A stretch of 64,000 nucleotides of DNA, from NCBI RefSeq assembly GCF_036373705.1, contig NC_089864.1, forward strand, positions 4,851,001 to 4,915,000. Reading direction: 5' to 3'. A model generated the notes under the pieces. That model made no database searches. It was not told the DNA's origin and saw only the letters and a program-made list of their open reading frames with translations. The position numbers and the translations under genes are program-made. Positions 42,901 to 63,322 of the stretch are shown here, in pieces (position 1 is the first letter of the stretch; each line of letters opens with the position of its first letter). The stretch is from Amia ocellicauda. Taxonomy: Eukaryota; Chordata; Actinopteri; Amiiformes; Amiidae.

Positions 42901-45900
42901 CCCCACCTCCTCCTCCTCCTCTTTCTTCCACTCCTTCTCTTTCCCTCTCCTGCCGATTCTTCCTCAGCCTGCTGGTTCGCCTCTGGCCCCTTTTCTCCTC
43001 TGCTGGGCTGTAGCTCAGAGCCACCCCCTCTGTCTTGTCCTCCACTCCCTGCTTCTCCCCACCCTCCTCCTCCACATTCGTTCGAGTCTTTTTGGCCTGC
43101 CTGGGAGTCCTCATGGATCCGCGCTGTGAAATGCTCGCAGGAGGCAGGGCAACAGGCGCTGTGGGTTCCTCGGCTTGCTGTGGGGTTAGTATAGCAGCAT
43201 CCAACTCATCCATGTTATCTTCCCCGCTACCCTGCCTACCTAAGGGCACTCCGATCTCCACTGTGGGACCAGATGCCGTCTTCTCAGAGTGAGTGGACTC
43301 CACTTCCAGGCTACTCTGAGCCGATTCCTCCTGTGGGGCAGTCAAAGCTCCCGACTGTCCAGTGTGTGGTCTATCCTCTACCCCTGAACCATTCCGCTCT
43401 CCCTGCTTTGGTGAACTGGGCGCGTCTGGTGCTGCTGCCGAAGTATCCATGTCTGGCTTGGCGTGGCAGCTCTCTCCGGCGCTGGAGGTAACGGACCCTT
43501 CTTCGGTGATGGGGGAAAGGCGGTTGCCCTGATGCCCCGGTTGTGGGTCCTGGGGGGGCGGAACAGGTGCAGGCTGGGTGTCGGATTGGTACTGCCGAGG
43601 CGGTTCTACCGGATCCGGTGCGGCGACGCCCCTCGGGTGAACGAGCTGCGTGTCGGCAGTAGAGAGGTGAGAGTCCAGATCAGAGTCCATTGCCTGAGTG
43701 TCGCCCTCGTCCATAGAAGTGCCCCCACTGGCACTGCTCCCACCGCCACCCCTGCCTCTCTGCCGCCATTGGAAAACGGGCAGCGTGTCGGCGGAGGACA
43801 GCTCGGAGCTCTGGCTTTGCCCCTGCTCAGATGCCTGCTCTCCCAATCCTTGCTGGGTCACAGCAGGCTGGGTCTCGGACAGCTCTAAGCCCATGGGCTG
43901 GGTGTCCTCCACTGCCCCCACGGAAACGCCGTCTAAGGGCTGTGTCTCTCCGTCATGAGAGGGAGACGCGCTCGGGTTGGGGCTCAAGCTTGGGCACCGG
44001 GCCGCAGGACGAGGGCCGCCCAGGGGCTGCGTGTCGGCAGAGGTCATGTCGAAAGCCTGGGTCTCCTCAAGATCCGTGTCCAGGAAAGCCTGGGTGGCGT
44101 CTGCGGCCACGTTGTGCGACAGGCGGGGGAAGCGGGGGCTAGACTTGGGGGGGCCCATGTCGAAGGTGAAGGCCTGGGTGGGCTGGTCCTCCGTGTCCGG
44201 GGGGTGCTGGGACGCATAGGCCTGGGTGGCCTCAAGAGCGGCGTCCTTGGAGTCGCTGTCCTCCCGGGGTGAAACGAAGGACTGGGTCTCGGCGATGACC
44301 ATATCCTCCTCCTCCTCCTCCTCCACCACTGGGTGGCACTGGGGCAGGCTAGGAGGGTTCAGAGGACCTGCCGAGGAAGGAGAGAAAAATGACGATTAGA
44401 ATGAGGCCCGGTTGAAACTGACACACACACACGTCTGGGCCAAGGCCACGTGACACTAAGCTGTGCACTAAATCAACATGTTGACGACCATTAAATTGCG
44501 AGTTACAAAGCCAGACTCGTGGCAGCGGTTTGGCTGTCGTTGTCAGAGGCTTCGTTATTCTTCTCATCATGAGGAACTGCTCTGTGTTGGGCCGCAGATT
44601 GCATTTAGCGGATGAGTCAAAGATTTAAAGTGACTCTAGCCCTAGATCTAACCCTATTAGTTTTGGTTTCTTATTTCCTTGAAGCAGATAGCGGGCGGCT
44701 CTGATGGCCCAGCATTATTCTCTTTCCTTATTTTGTCACTCAATGTGGAGAGACCCCACCTCCACATCCATGCTTCTTCAATGTGCACATTAATCCACCC
44801 CCACAACAATCCCAGAATGCCCCACTGTCCAGCTATTACACAAGGAGATTGTTACAGCTGAGCAGCCATGCTGAATATGCCATGAATAAACAAAGAAAGC
44901 TTAGTAGCACCCAGTCTACACTTGCTGTATAAGCCATAATACTTTCAGGAACTTTAATGCCTTTTACACACACACAAGACTGAGATTTGAACTACTCACG
45001 TCTGAAGGGGTCCTCTTCGGGGATGAAAGCCTGAGTCTCTTCTTCCTCCTTGTCTCCACCTGGGGAAACAGACACAATCCAGAGACACTTACAAAGGGGC
45101 TTTCCATTCACAGTAGCAATCCAGCTCTAAAGGAGATCTGTGTAGAGTCCGCATTCACCTGTTGGACCTACATTCGTATGGACACGAGCACTGCGATGGA
45201 CATTTCAGCTCATCGGTGAAGGACAACGGTTTTGTGAAAGCTGTGTCTCCAACCAAGAAACAGACCATGAAGAATTTTGAAAAGACAGTAAATCTGTCAT
45301 CAGGGGGCAGGGCTCCCATTTGAAAATGACAGGGATGCACCACTGTAGGGCTGTCTGGGATTACAGGAATGCTGGAATAGACCCGAGGGCGCTCACTGGG
45401 GTGCCGACCATGAGCAATTTAGCTGAAATTAGGGAGTTGAGCAGAGCAAAATCAACAAACTCCAAACAATACAAGGCCCCTCTGATCTGGAACCATCTGT
45501 ATCCTGTCCAATTTAAATTAAAAGGTGCAGCATTAGTGATAATACAGAAACAGGCTGAAATCGACACATTGGGCCCTCATGAGAAATGAACACTCATGAA
45601 ATAATAACAGTGTAAACACTTCTGTAGTCTTGTAAGGGATAGATCCGACTGACCTGGGGGGTCCTCCTCTTCTGTGGAAATGTAACATTGAGTGGGCTGA
45701 ACCAAGAAGGAGGGACTTCCTGTTTGAGAAATAGGGGGAAAGTGTGTTAAGACAATAAGAACCCACTGTAAAACGATGGTATGAACACAGTAAAACCCTA
45801 CTAAAAGTGTGTGTGTGTCTGTGTGGGGGGTAAATTGACCAGCCGAAACTTGCATAAGCGTACCTTTGTGCCACAGAACCTGCTGCTCTTCCTGTCCACT

Positions 45901-48900
45901 ACCACAACAGGGGGATGAGGGCAGTAATCTATACCCAGGGGGGGGGAATTTAATATGCTGTGTGACAGTGAAGGGAGCAGCAGATTGCTTCTGGTGGTGC
46001 ACGGAGGATTACAGTGAGGATTAGCAAGAAGGTTAATTGGCGCTGCCCTGGACACAAGTCCGCCAGCACCTTGCCCCAGTCAAAGGGACCAACTGGGGGG
46101 ACAGGCACTAGTCAAATATCTGGTGGTTGGAGAGGTGAAGAGGTCTGCATTTGGTTCCTTAACCCCTTAAGAGTTGGTCAGTTTTTGTGATTGATTTGAC
46201 TTTGGGGGTTAGATTTAAACGTGGCAAAATATTTGTTTTTTTCAGAGCACTCTAAGGAACATTACAGAGCAATGCTTTCACACTACAGGTAGGGCTACTA
46301 TTCCCATTTTCTATAACGTGTCTCTGAATCTCGTTTGTAACTGGGCAGTCGTAAGTATCATCCTCCTAGTTTCAGTATGCCTGAGGACAAATCTGTAGTC
46401 TACACAACACTTTTGTTGTAGATCAATTTTAATAACCAAGAACTAACAAACAAAAAAAACACTTTATTAACGCTGTCCCCAAATCTGACCTGCTAACCCT
46501 CCCTAGAGCTGCAATCTCACAGGATATATGTCAACGGCACCTCACATTCACACAGGAAGTAATCTCACCCTCGCTGTCAGAGTCGCTCGGCTGTCCCAGC
46601 AGCTGGGCGCCTATCCTCCCTGGTCGCTCGTGCCTGGCACTCTCGGCCCCTTTGCGGCCTCCTGGACCTTCTGCCTTCCCCTTGGCCTCGGTGTCACTTT
46701 GGAAGAGCACCGCTTTGCAGGGAGAGTCCCCAGGGGCCAGAGGGGTGGAGCACTGCTGGAGAGCCCCAGGCAGGCCTGTCTCTCTGGGGGAGGCCGGGCA
46801 ATCTGAGAGGTCATCTTCCACGTCTGTGTCACTGTCCAGTTCGAAGCCTCCGGCAACCGTGCCTCTGTTGGCTGGGAGCGGCCGGTCCAACTTTGGTTCC
46901 GATGCCAAGCTGTGGGGTTTCACTGGGATGTCCTTGGCCTGTTCCACATCAGTGTCATTGTCCTTCCCAGTGTCCTCCTTAACTGGAGTGGCTTGACCTC
47001 TGCCGTCAGAACCCCCATCATCTTCTGCCTCTTCTACGTCACTGTCGCTGTCAAGGTTGAGGGCACTGGGAGCCACAGCCGCTCTGGGTTTGCCTACCTC
47101 TTCTTCCGCTTCCACATCCGTGTCACTGTCCACATCCCCCCCGGCCTTGGAGGAAGAGTGCCGGTCTCCCCCTGGCAGGCCTGACATCTCCCCCTGCTTG
47201 TCAGGCACCTCCTCCCAGAGAGCACCTCCAGCCAAGTCCCCTGCTTTGGGTCCTGTAGCTTCTGTGGGTTTGAAGGCCAGGAGTCCGTGATCCTCTCCTA
47301 CAGGAGCTTCTTCCACCTCCTCGTCAACATCGGTGTCGCTGTCCAGGATGAAGGCGCCAGGGTCCAAAGCTGTGCTCGTGGGCTCTTGGGGTTTAGAATC
47401 AGGTGCTGATGGGGGCTGGGCCTCAAGATCGGAAGGGAGGTCAATCTTCTCCTCTTCCACATCAACGCTGTTGTCTTGGTGCAAGGCTGGGGTATCTCCC
47501 CCGCTTCTGTGCTGGGTGGGCGACAGGTTAGGCTGGCCTCTGGGTGGAGGAGAATGGCCTGGTTCCTCCTCTTCCTCTACATCTGTGTCACTGTCTGGAT
47601 GGAAGGCCAGGATCCCCTCCTTCCGCTCCAACTCCGCTTTCTTGGATATCTCCCCGGCATGTGGTTTCTCCACAACAGTGCTCACGGGCTCCTGCCGCTT
47701 TGCTTCAGGAGGTTTGCTCACATCCTCCTCCTCTACATCTGTGTCACTGTCTGGATGGAAGGCCAGGATCCCCTCCTTCCGCTCCAACTCCGCTTTCTTG
47801 GATATCTCCCCGGCATCTGGTTTCTCCACAGCAGTGCTCACGGGCTCCTGCCGCTTTGCTTCAGGAGGTTTGCTCACATCCTCCTCCTCTACATCTGTGT
47901 CACTGTCTGGATGGAAAGCCAAGACCTTCTCCTTCTTCACCGACTCTGGCACAGCTTTCTCAAATTCCTTCCTGGCCTCCAGTTCCTCTTCCGCCACCAC
48001 CCCGGGCTCCTGCCGCTTAGCTTCAGGAGATTTGCTCGAGTCCTCCTCCTCGACATCGGTGTCGCTGTCCAGGTGAAGGTCGGCTGGCCCGCCTGATTCT
48101 GCCCTGCCTTCGTGGAGCTCCTGTGGTCTGTTCTGAGCGGAGCCAGACGCCTCCTGTGGCTTCACTCGTGAAGAGCATCCCTTCCCTCCTGCCCCCGTCA
48201 GGCCCGACTGATCTGACAGAGGGACACCCGCTCTTGATCCTCCTTCTCCGTTAGCACAGACCCTGGCTGTTGTCTCCGCTGCCTCCTCCATCTCCCGTCT
48301 GTCTTTCACGCTGGTCCACTCCTCCCCTCCCTCAGAGTCACTCTCCCCCGAGTCGTTCCTCATCCTCCTCCCTCCGGCTCGTTTCTTCCTTCTTGGTTCC
48401 TTAGCGTTCGGCTGCGGCCTGACTGGATCTCTCCCCCCCAGGATCGAGCTGCCCTCAGCGCTGCTCTGCAGTAGCCCACACCTGGCCACCGCAGTAGGGC
48501 TAGGAGTGATGGGGCTCTCGTCATCACTGCAAACACACAAGGGAACATGTTCAATCAGTAATGGGCGGGGCTTTCAATCCAAAGACACTGCTGCTGGACC
48601 CCTGAGCAAAGTACTCTACCCAGAATGCTCCAGGAGAAAGAAGTCACCCATTACAGTGAAAAACCAAATTATACAGTTGTTTTCTTAAGTGGGGTTTTCC
48701 TGACCTCTCTGGGATAATGGTGCTCATCGGAGACAAGATGGCAGAAGTATTGGGACCCTTTCCTCTTGAAAATCCTGAGAGAGAGAGAGAGAGGCACAAC
48801 ACACATGACTGATAGATTAAATGTGTTTCTTCTTTTCAAACGTTAAGATACATTTGGCTGCTGCCGCCTCTCTCACTCTGATTGGCTTCTCTGCTGCACC

Positions 48901-49342
48901 ACCCTTACCTGACACATTCCCCTTCCCGTCTTTCCCCTCCTCCTCCTCCTCATCCGATTCGGGGACCAGAGAAAGCACAGGGCCCGGGGTCTTCTCCAGA
49001 GCCAAGGGCCGGACTTGGCGCCGGGGCTGGGATCGGACCCGGGGGGCGGAGCCGGGGGGCAGCGTCGGGGGCTCGCTCTTCTTCAGGAGGGTGTACTGGC
49101 AGGGCAGGTCGGCGAACACCAGGAGGTCTCCCTGGGACAGACTGTAGCGGACCTGGGGGGTGAGCTGGGCACGGCCGCGGCGCGTGCCATTCAGGCTGCC
49201 GCAATCCCACAGCAGGTGCTCCCCCTGGTGGACCTGGAGGACCGCGTGGCGCTTGGAGATGGAGCTGGCGGGGAGCGTCACCGCGCAGCCGGGCTCTCGT
49301 CCAATCACATTCTCCCCGGCGTAGATGGGGAAATCTGGTGGG

Positions 49343-49375
<33 letters not shown>

Positions 49376-49893
49376 TGTGTGTGTTAGAGAGGAAGAGCTA
49401 AGCCCTGCAGCATTTATTTTATCAGACATTTCTCTCTGGTCTTGCTATTAGGCAGTACATTGAAACATCGGCAGCTGAGGAGTTGGGAGGGAGGGAGGGA
49501 GAGGGAGAGAGAGAGAGACAGAAAGTGGGAGATATGTGAGCTAGTGAACATTTTATCATAATGGATTTAAATGCTTTCCTGTTTGGGAGCTAGGAGAGAG
49601 AGAAAACATAAGCCATAAGAGAACATTTGTACTCTCTCGCAGCATCTCCTCCCTTTTGCACAGCTGAAAATGTTTAAGAGCCGAGTCAGTCTAAGCCATA
49701 AAGCACTGGACTGGAAAACACTGCTCTCTCGGTGTTGTATCTATGTGCCATACTCACCCATCTCTTTAAAATGAGCATTACTGAAGACTTTCAACTGCCC
49801 CAGCGGCTTCCTCCTCCCGCCTCTCTCCTCCTCCTCCTCCTCCTCCTGTCTATCAGAGGGCACCAGGTCTTCAATCAGCTGGGTGGCGTCCAT
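38368..49893 (-). CDS. mdc1: MDC1, mediator of DNA damage checkpoint
   Basis: Twelve coding exons (minus strand): 49758-49893, 48909-49334, 48705-48774, 46569-48526, 45654-45719, 45000-45059, 40460-44367, 39909-40070, 39567-39749, 39254-39379, 39021-39131, 38368-38577. All joins keep frame; the product is about 2471 aa (human 2089). A non-coding first exon ends at the donor at 50825 (exon end 50826). Domains: N-terminal MDATQ with Thr4-Gln5, the ATM site that drives FHA dimerisation in human MDC1; FHA at about 45-125; SDT (CK2/NBS1-binding) repeats at about 210-860; TQ/TQxF cluster at about 870-1190 for RNF8; long charged disordered region; tandem BRCT at about 2260-2471. MDC1 binds phospho-H2AX with its BRCT pair and recruits MRN and RNF8 to DNA breaks in chromatin. 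The TUBB gene lies upstream on the same strand, as in the human MHC. Confidence 0.95.
38742..38945. repeat. 34-bp minisatellite, six units
   Basis: Exactly six 34-bp units of CTATAGGGCCCAGACTGGAG + CAGCGCTGTGTGGA, with a few substitutions, in the intron before the last MDC1 exon. A partial seventh unit follows. Confidence 0.95.
39870..39902. repeat. GA microsatellite at an MDC1 splice donor
   Basis: An AG run lying immediately beyond the donor of the MDC1 exon ending at 39909; on the transcript strand it is a CT-rich run at the intron start. Confidence 0.85.
40460..44367 (-). CDS. mdc1: MDC1 giant exon: TQ cluster and disordered charged region
   Basis: A single 3908-nt exon. The first 300 residues carry about thirteen TQ sites, including ETQSF, TQAF (three) and TQAY; phosphorylated TQxF is the docking signal for the RNF8 FHA domain. 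The remaining about 1000 residues are low-complexity (E, S, K, R, G-rich), with [21 protein letters not shown] patches and many KR clusters. I find no regular proline-serine-threonine repeats of the mammalian PST type. The many open frames on the opposite strand are composition artefacts. Confidence 0.9.
46569..48526 (-). CDS. mdc1: MDC1 SDT-repeat exon
   Basis: A 1958-nt exon with eight canonical SDTD motifs and variants (SDSD, DNDTD, DNSVD), each embedded in [13 protein letters not shown] acidic context. CK2-phosphorylated SDTD repeats bind the FHA/BRCT end of NBS1 in human MDC1 (six repeats). Two consecutive 156-bp units (about 47598-47753 and 47754-47909) are almost identical, so part of the array has been duplicated recently. 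Opposite-strand frames are artefacts. Confidence 0.93.
48909..49334 (-). CDS. mdc1: MDC1 FHA-domain exon
   Basis: The FHA fold is visible: NVIGREPGC (Gly-Arg loop), [11 protein letters not shown] (Ser and His of the phosphothreonine pocket) and [11 protein letters not shown] (Asn-Gly loop). The exon ends in an acidic patch, [12 protein letters not shown]. It joins the N-terminal exon through a split Asp codon followed by FPIYAGENV, matching human DFPLYLGKNV. Confidence 0.93.
49344..49384. repeat. GA/GT compound microsatellite
   Basis: AG run followed by GT run just upstream of the acceptor of the MDC1 FHA exon. On the transcript strand it forms the polypyrimidine tract, so length changes could affect splicing. 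Confidence 0.85.
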
Positions 49894-50829
49894 CCCTCTG
49901 TAAACGCGACACAAACCCACACCATGAGTGTGGTTTAGGAGCCCCTTTCACAACAGAATCCTCTCCCTGGGCCATCCCACCAGAGCTGGGTCCAAGTGTC
50001 TTTTCAGCACTACATTCAGGAATGCAATTGCTCCGATTTCCCATTCCCTTAGCTGCAGCAAGACACCAAAAGTCGGGCTGCATGATAAGACATGGGCGTC
50101 TGTGTTTTCTCAATTTTCAGAGCTTGCATTCAGTCGCTGCTGCTGCAACCATTTTAATATGGTAAGGCTGTATGCAAACAACACCCAAAACTCAATACTA
50201 TTTGGGAGACAGAGATGCTTTTGCAAATCTGCCGTTTGGACTGTTTTCAGCCAGTCGAGCCAAAACTGATATGGCCACCTCCCACGAAACAGCAGCTTCG
50301 ACACAATACAATAAAGCTACCATGCGTCCAGGTCACAAGAGCACACACTGTCCAAACAAAGCGTCCTTCTTCTCCTAGAGCCAGCGGCGGTTACTGCGAT
50401 TACCCCCGATCTGATGCATGCAGTGATGTTTACAACAGGGCGTCTTTTTGCTCAATCATCACGTGTAATTTCTTGTCTCCTGGGTGGATTTGTTTCATGC
50501 AACCGCTGATGCACAAAACCAGCATCTCACTGGAAATCAGTGGGGGATGGGACTCATACAGGACGGGTTCATAGTGGGATGTAAACGCCTGATCAAACTG
50601 ATCGCAATCGCTTGTGAGAGTTATTTAAATATGGTTAGTTATTGTATTAATCAATAAACAAGGCATGGTTATGTATTAAAAACAACGCAAAGCACATCGC
50701 TGGTATCGTCTTAATTGCATTTCTACACTCCAGCTGCAATGCAAACACACATCAGCCACGTCTACATGCTGGATCGGTTTTGATCATAAACTATAAAAAT
50801 AGCATTGATTGCATAACAAACTTACCTTG

Positions 50830-51060
50830 ACCACACAACAACAGCGGCGCAGTTATGGTCGGTGCACGTTTGTCTTCCTGCTTAGGACACGCCCACCCGG
50901 ACAGGAAACTGGTAACTCTTGCACCGGGGAGCCAATCAATCACTCTCCAGCCAAGGGTCATTGGCTGCCCTTGATGTCACTCAAATAAAGCCTAATCTTG
51001 ATTGGACTGTGCGGGAAAATTACGTCGAAATACAAAATAAAGTTCCCGCGGAGTGAGTGG
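50830..51060 (-). promoter_or_regulatory. MDC1 promoter region
   Basis: Upstream of the non-coding first exon are two inverted CCAAT boxes (ATTGG at 50960 and 51001), an E2F-like TTTCCCGC on the transcript strand (plus GCGGGAAA at 51011-51018) and a TTCCCGCGG at about 51043. No TATA box is visible. E2F and CCAAT elements fit a cell-cycle-linked repair gene. Confidence 0.5.
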
Positions 51061-51396
51061 AGATGGTGGCTGGAGGCGGCGGTGCAGCAGGCGGTACTGG
51101 TGTAGTTATTTATATATTGTTTGTAGTTTTTTTTGTTTTAAGAAAGTGTGCACGTATTAAACCACGAGAGGGAGAGAGTGTCATATTTTGGCGTTTGTAC
51201 AGTTATCACAATGTAAAAAAGTTTAAAAATGAAAGTGTTTTATAAGCAAATGACAGTAGGAAATAATACGATGTTTGTGTGTCTCTGTTAAGTAAATTAA
51301 CCGAGACCTCCATTAACACCTTATAATTTCATGCAGTTGGACTAACCTCTCCATGTCACTTCTCCTGTCCCTCTGGCCCATTCACTGCCTTTCTGG

Positions 51397-52010
51397 ATGG
51401 ACTGGATTTTCTTTTCTCCTCACTCCCCTTGCTCTCCACTGATACATCTCTTCATCCCATTTCATCCCTCCTTCACTTTCAATTTCTCCATCTCCATCAC
51501 CTCCATCACACAACACTCCTTTACACCAGAGCCAGTGTCTCACACTCCTCTTGACACCTGGATCACCATCTGCTTCTCTCCCTGTACCCCACACCCTCTC
51601 CTATGGCCTTCCACCGGACCCCACTGTGTCCTTCTCCCAGGACATCTCCACCGATTCCTCCAGTGCAACACAAGCACAATGCAACCTCTTCCTCACCATC
51701 GGCTCCACTCAGCTGCTCGTCCAGACCCCGGTCCTCTCCCGCCAGGATGACTGGGATTCCCTCCTGGCTCACCTGCCCGTGTCTGCCTCCGGTCCAGCTC
51801 ATCCAGAATCGGGCTGTTCGTCTGGGGTTCCTGCGCCAGAAGCCTCTCTGTGCCTCCTGCCCGCTCCCCTTCCTCCTTTACCAGCCTCACTTCTCTCTCT
51901 CTCACTTGTCTGCACTCATTCGCTAATTCGTTCTAAGATTGTATTGACTGTGGTGCTTTGAAAATGTTTATTGTGTAAACTGTAAATCACTTGCATAAAT
52001 GTGTCTGATA
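51397..52010 (+). mobile_element. LINE 3' relic (Rex3/L2-like)
   Basis: Frames on the plus strand contain PVQLIQNRAVRLGF-like text, close to the QLIQN.AARL motif before the LINE C-terminus, with much of the surroundings missing. The block ends with AAACTGTAAATCACTTGCATAAATGTGTCTGATAG, which resembles the 'gtaagtcgctttgcataaaagcgtctgc' tail of fish LINEs. Decayed and rich in deletions. Confidence 0.4.
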
Positions 52011-54375
52011 GTTGATACATAACTTCATAGTATTATTGAAACATTTTATACTAATCTACTCTCCAGACTTTTTGTTATTTAGTATCTTAGTTCCACCCCT
52101 TGTTTATGCAGGGATTGGACATGCTCAGTGGCAGTTTTATGTAACCCATGATGGACTGTATATACTTTTAGACAGACCTGAAATATAGGTTGAAATGCGT
52201 CAGAGCATCACTGGTGACACTTTCGCGACTCAGTTTATTTTTCTTGTTGAAAACAGATCGACCAACAAACCAGCTTTTGTTCATATAAAAATTCCTTTTA
52301 TTTTTCCAGAGGCTCCTTGCTTTTCAATATGAAAAAAAAGTTACAGGGGAAAAAAAACTAAAAAGAAACTAAACTGGAGATGGAAAAATAAAAGAGGTGT
52401 TAACTTCTTTTCAGGAACGTTTACGAATGAAATGACAGAATCCACAGCGAACAGCGTGGAGGACCGATCTCCGTGGAACAGAGTCGGTACATGACAGGGT
52501 GTAGGAGTTTGGACAGCACAGAAAGAGCAGAACAATGAACAGAAAACAAAAGAGCTCCAAGCTTTTCCCATCAACAAAGTCACTTCAGCGATGTGTCATT
52601 TAACCAGAATAAAGTAGTGTAAATGTGTCAGTTCATTTATTGTGAAGTGTGTTTCCCACTTTAAAATATATTTTTAAAACAAAACAAAAACACAGACCAA
52701 CTCATTGTCAGTGACATTTCAACCATTTCCAAATTTTCTTTCCATTAACATTAGTGCTGGGGTAGACATTGTTTTTTTTCCCAGCCTTCTCAGTGATTGG
52801 TTATATTGGGAGTTTCACATGGATGGTCATGGTCAGGCTTCCTGCTTCAGAATCTGCTCCTTACGCCTTGAATGCATCGCTTGCAGTCATGCAATTAACC
52901 TTGTTTTCTCCAAACCCCAAGCCTCATTCTAACTGCACCCCTCACCACCCCTGCCACATAGCCGCCAGTTTAGACACCAATTCCTCACCGCAGTGGCATC
53001 GGACAGTTTTCACCCCTTGGGTTAGCATTCCAAAGCCTTAGACCGCACTAGGACCAGCCATTCAACGTGGCAGCACCATAACCCTTATTTTTCACCCAAT
53101 CCACCCCTCCACCCTCATGGAGGAAACCTGTGACCCTCAGCTATCGTTGACGGCGCTGCCCTGCCCCACTGATCACACAGCCCCTTTGCGTGAAGGCACT
53201 GCTCGCTGCTCCTCCCCCTCTCCCATTGTGGGCCTTGTTACCCAGATTGTGGCGAGACGGTAGCTGGCGTTCGCCTACAATCTACTCCCTCCCTGACACA
53301 GCCCCTCCACTCCATCTCACCTCTCTTCTACACTCTTGACTAGGCCTTTTCTCCTCCCACGTTTACAGGCTTTCCAAGGCGCGCGCGCACACACACACAC
53401 ACCAGGCCTGTCCACTTCCCCTCTGAGTTGAGCTCTGGCTTCACACGGCCAGGGTTGTGGCTGTCCCCATCCCCTCACACAATTTGGCCAAAGAGTAGCA
53501 GAATGGCTGAAAAAACGTAGCCAATACAACCGGCAGTGCATTTCATAGGACGTGAAAGCTGAGCAAAGGACAGCGCTGTAAGAGTGGCTTGGACTGTGTG
53601 AGTTGAGGGGACACCTTCCTCTCGGCTAACTGGCGCAACACACGCCCCCTCCGAACAGCATTCAGCGTAACACCCCCCCCCCTTCTTCCCATAGCTTTAA
53701 TTGTATTTCTTTAATGCTCCATCATTCCAGAACTGCTAACAAAACCATTTTAACAGCAGCCAGTGCTTCAATATTGGACATTCGATTGGGGAAACCACCC
53801 AGAGCCCGTATCGGCTAAAGGGAGGGATATCGAAGCTCTGGGAAGGCCTGATCTCTCCCCCCCCAATTCCATATTAACAGTAATAGAAGGTGGGTTGTCA
53901 GTTAATAGCTGGAAGGGATTGGAATTGAATACAAACAATGGCCACTGACAACACAGTGCAGTCCGACTATTAGATCAGCCTGTAATCAGACAGTCAGGAC
54001 GAGGGCCAGTCCACCCCCCCACTGCAGTTACTCTGAATGAGAGTCCACTTTAACGCTTGCCAAGGTCTTACCCATTTAAACAGGGGGGTGCAAACAGACT
54101 TTAAAATGTGATGGGAAAAGCTCAAAGGCATGACTTACAAACCAAGAGATGGGAAGAAAGACACTACAAATCAAAATCTATAAAATCATACAGTAAGAAA
54201 ATTAAAATAATTAAAAGACTTGTTGTTTCAGCCTGGTTAGTTGGTTGGTTGGTTGGTTGGTTGCTCCCTCTCCCCCCCCCCCCCTCCCCATCAATCTTCA
54301 TCTTCTAGGCGTTTTTCTTTTTTCCGCTTCTTGTCGTGGCTTCCCCTTCCCGCCCACCCACTCCTCTGCGCGGAC
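52011..54375. other. TUBB 3' flank
   Basis: No coding region. Candidate AATAAA signals on the transcript strand lie at 52636-52641 and 52297-52302, so the TUBB 3' UTR may be 1.7-2.1 kb. A 16-bp GGTT/TTGG repeat is at about 54236-54260. Confidence 0.45.
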
Positions 54376-62398
<8,023 letters not shown>

Positions 62399-62479
62399 GG
62401 TGTCTGTTACGTAGAAAAAGTGGATGTACAAAAAAATTGAATGGGACGCGAGTGTGAAGCCTCTTGGTGCCGCCGCTCC

Positions 62480-62640
62480 GGTCCGACAAAATGCGCAGAT
62501 GGGGCAGGCCTGCCCGGGACAAAGACTTTATACCCCTGGATTTCATCCAGAACGAGGCTGCCCGCTCTCATTGGTCGGCGTGGCACGAGCCGGGCGGTCT
62601 CGGCCGCTGATTGGCGGAGGCGGCGCCGCGCGGGGCGGGG
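62480..62640 (-). promoter_or_regulatory. TUBB core promoter
   Basis: On the transcript strand: a TATAAAG box (plus 62526-62532) about 130 nt before the ATG, two CCAAT boxes (plus ATTGG at 62570-62574 and 62610-62614) and a GGGGCGGGG GC-box at about 62632. The region is CpG-rich compared with the rest of the window. This set is typical of housekeeping-type tubulin promoters. Confidence 0.75.
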
Positions 62641-62699
62641 GGGCTGCAGGGGGAAGGGCAGGAAATCAAAAGGGAGTGCCGCGCGCATGGCATGACGGG

Positions 62700-63275
62700 A
62701 ATTGTATTTCTCTACCCCCCCCCCTGCGCATCTCGTCTCGTTTTGGCCCATTCGCCCCCGTCTTTTCGAGCCTATCTTCGCAGGCTTTTGAAGACAGGGT
62801 AGAAATAACAGGCGCACCAGACCAATCTGCACTGGTCGAATCGGCGCATTTTGCATTATTAACAATCTCCTTGTGTGTAGAAAATCAATGCAGCATTTTT
62901 TTTGTCTTCCCAGCTGGTGTTTGATGGGCGTGCGTGTGTGTGTGGCGTGCGGGGGGGTATTGATATTCCCCCAGTGATGAGTCAGCGCAGACAGAAAGAA
63001 AAGAGTGTCAAATAATGTCTCTTTAATGACACTTCTAGGACACCTTCTTGAAGAAAAGAAGAAGAAAAAAACTTGGTAGTAAAGCGTGAATGGCGTACGT
63101 GCTTTACCGTGCACGATTGTGGTGTATTATATACTACCCCCCGATTCCTGGAAAGAATGAGCGGCGACAGTGGCATTCCTTCCCTGCCTCCCCTGGACGC
63201 GACCCGCATCCAGCATCCAAACCCATTATCCGCAGAGGAGTTGCCAAGGGAACACGGAGATGGGAAGCAAGACAG

Positions 63276-63322
<47 letters not shown>

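Noticed and set aside
40545-44272. Many long plus-strand frames opposite the MDC1 giant exon
   Set aside because: They are antisense shadows caused by biased codon use in the disordered region; none has a domain.
45864-45905. Possible extra small MDC1 exon ending at an AAAG|GTACGC donor
   Set aside because: Its acceptor choices give the wrong phase, whereas direct joining of the SDT exon to 45654-45719 is in frame.
47333-48096. Plus-strand frames of 206 and 247 codons opposite the SDT exon
   Set aside because: Antisense of acidic SDTD repeats, giving periodic CVTV/SVSLS strings.
51057-51245. 62-codon plus frame just upstream of MDC1 (possible divergent gene)
   Set aside because: Hydrophobic low-complexity start, no homology recognised, and it overlaps the promoter; not enough to call a gene.
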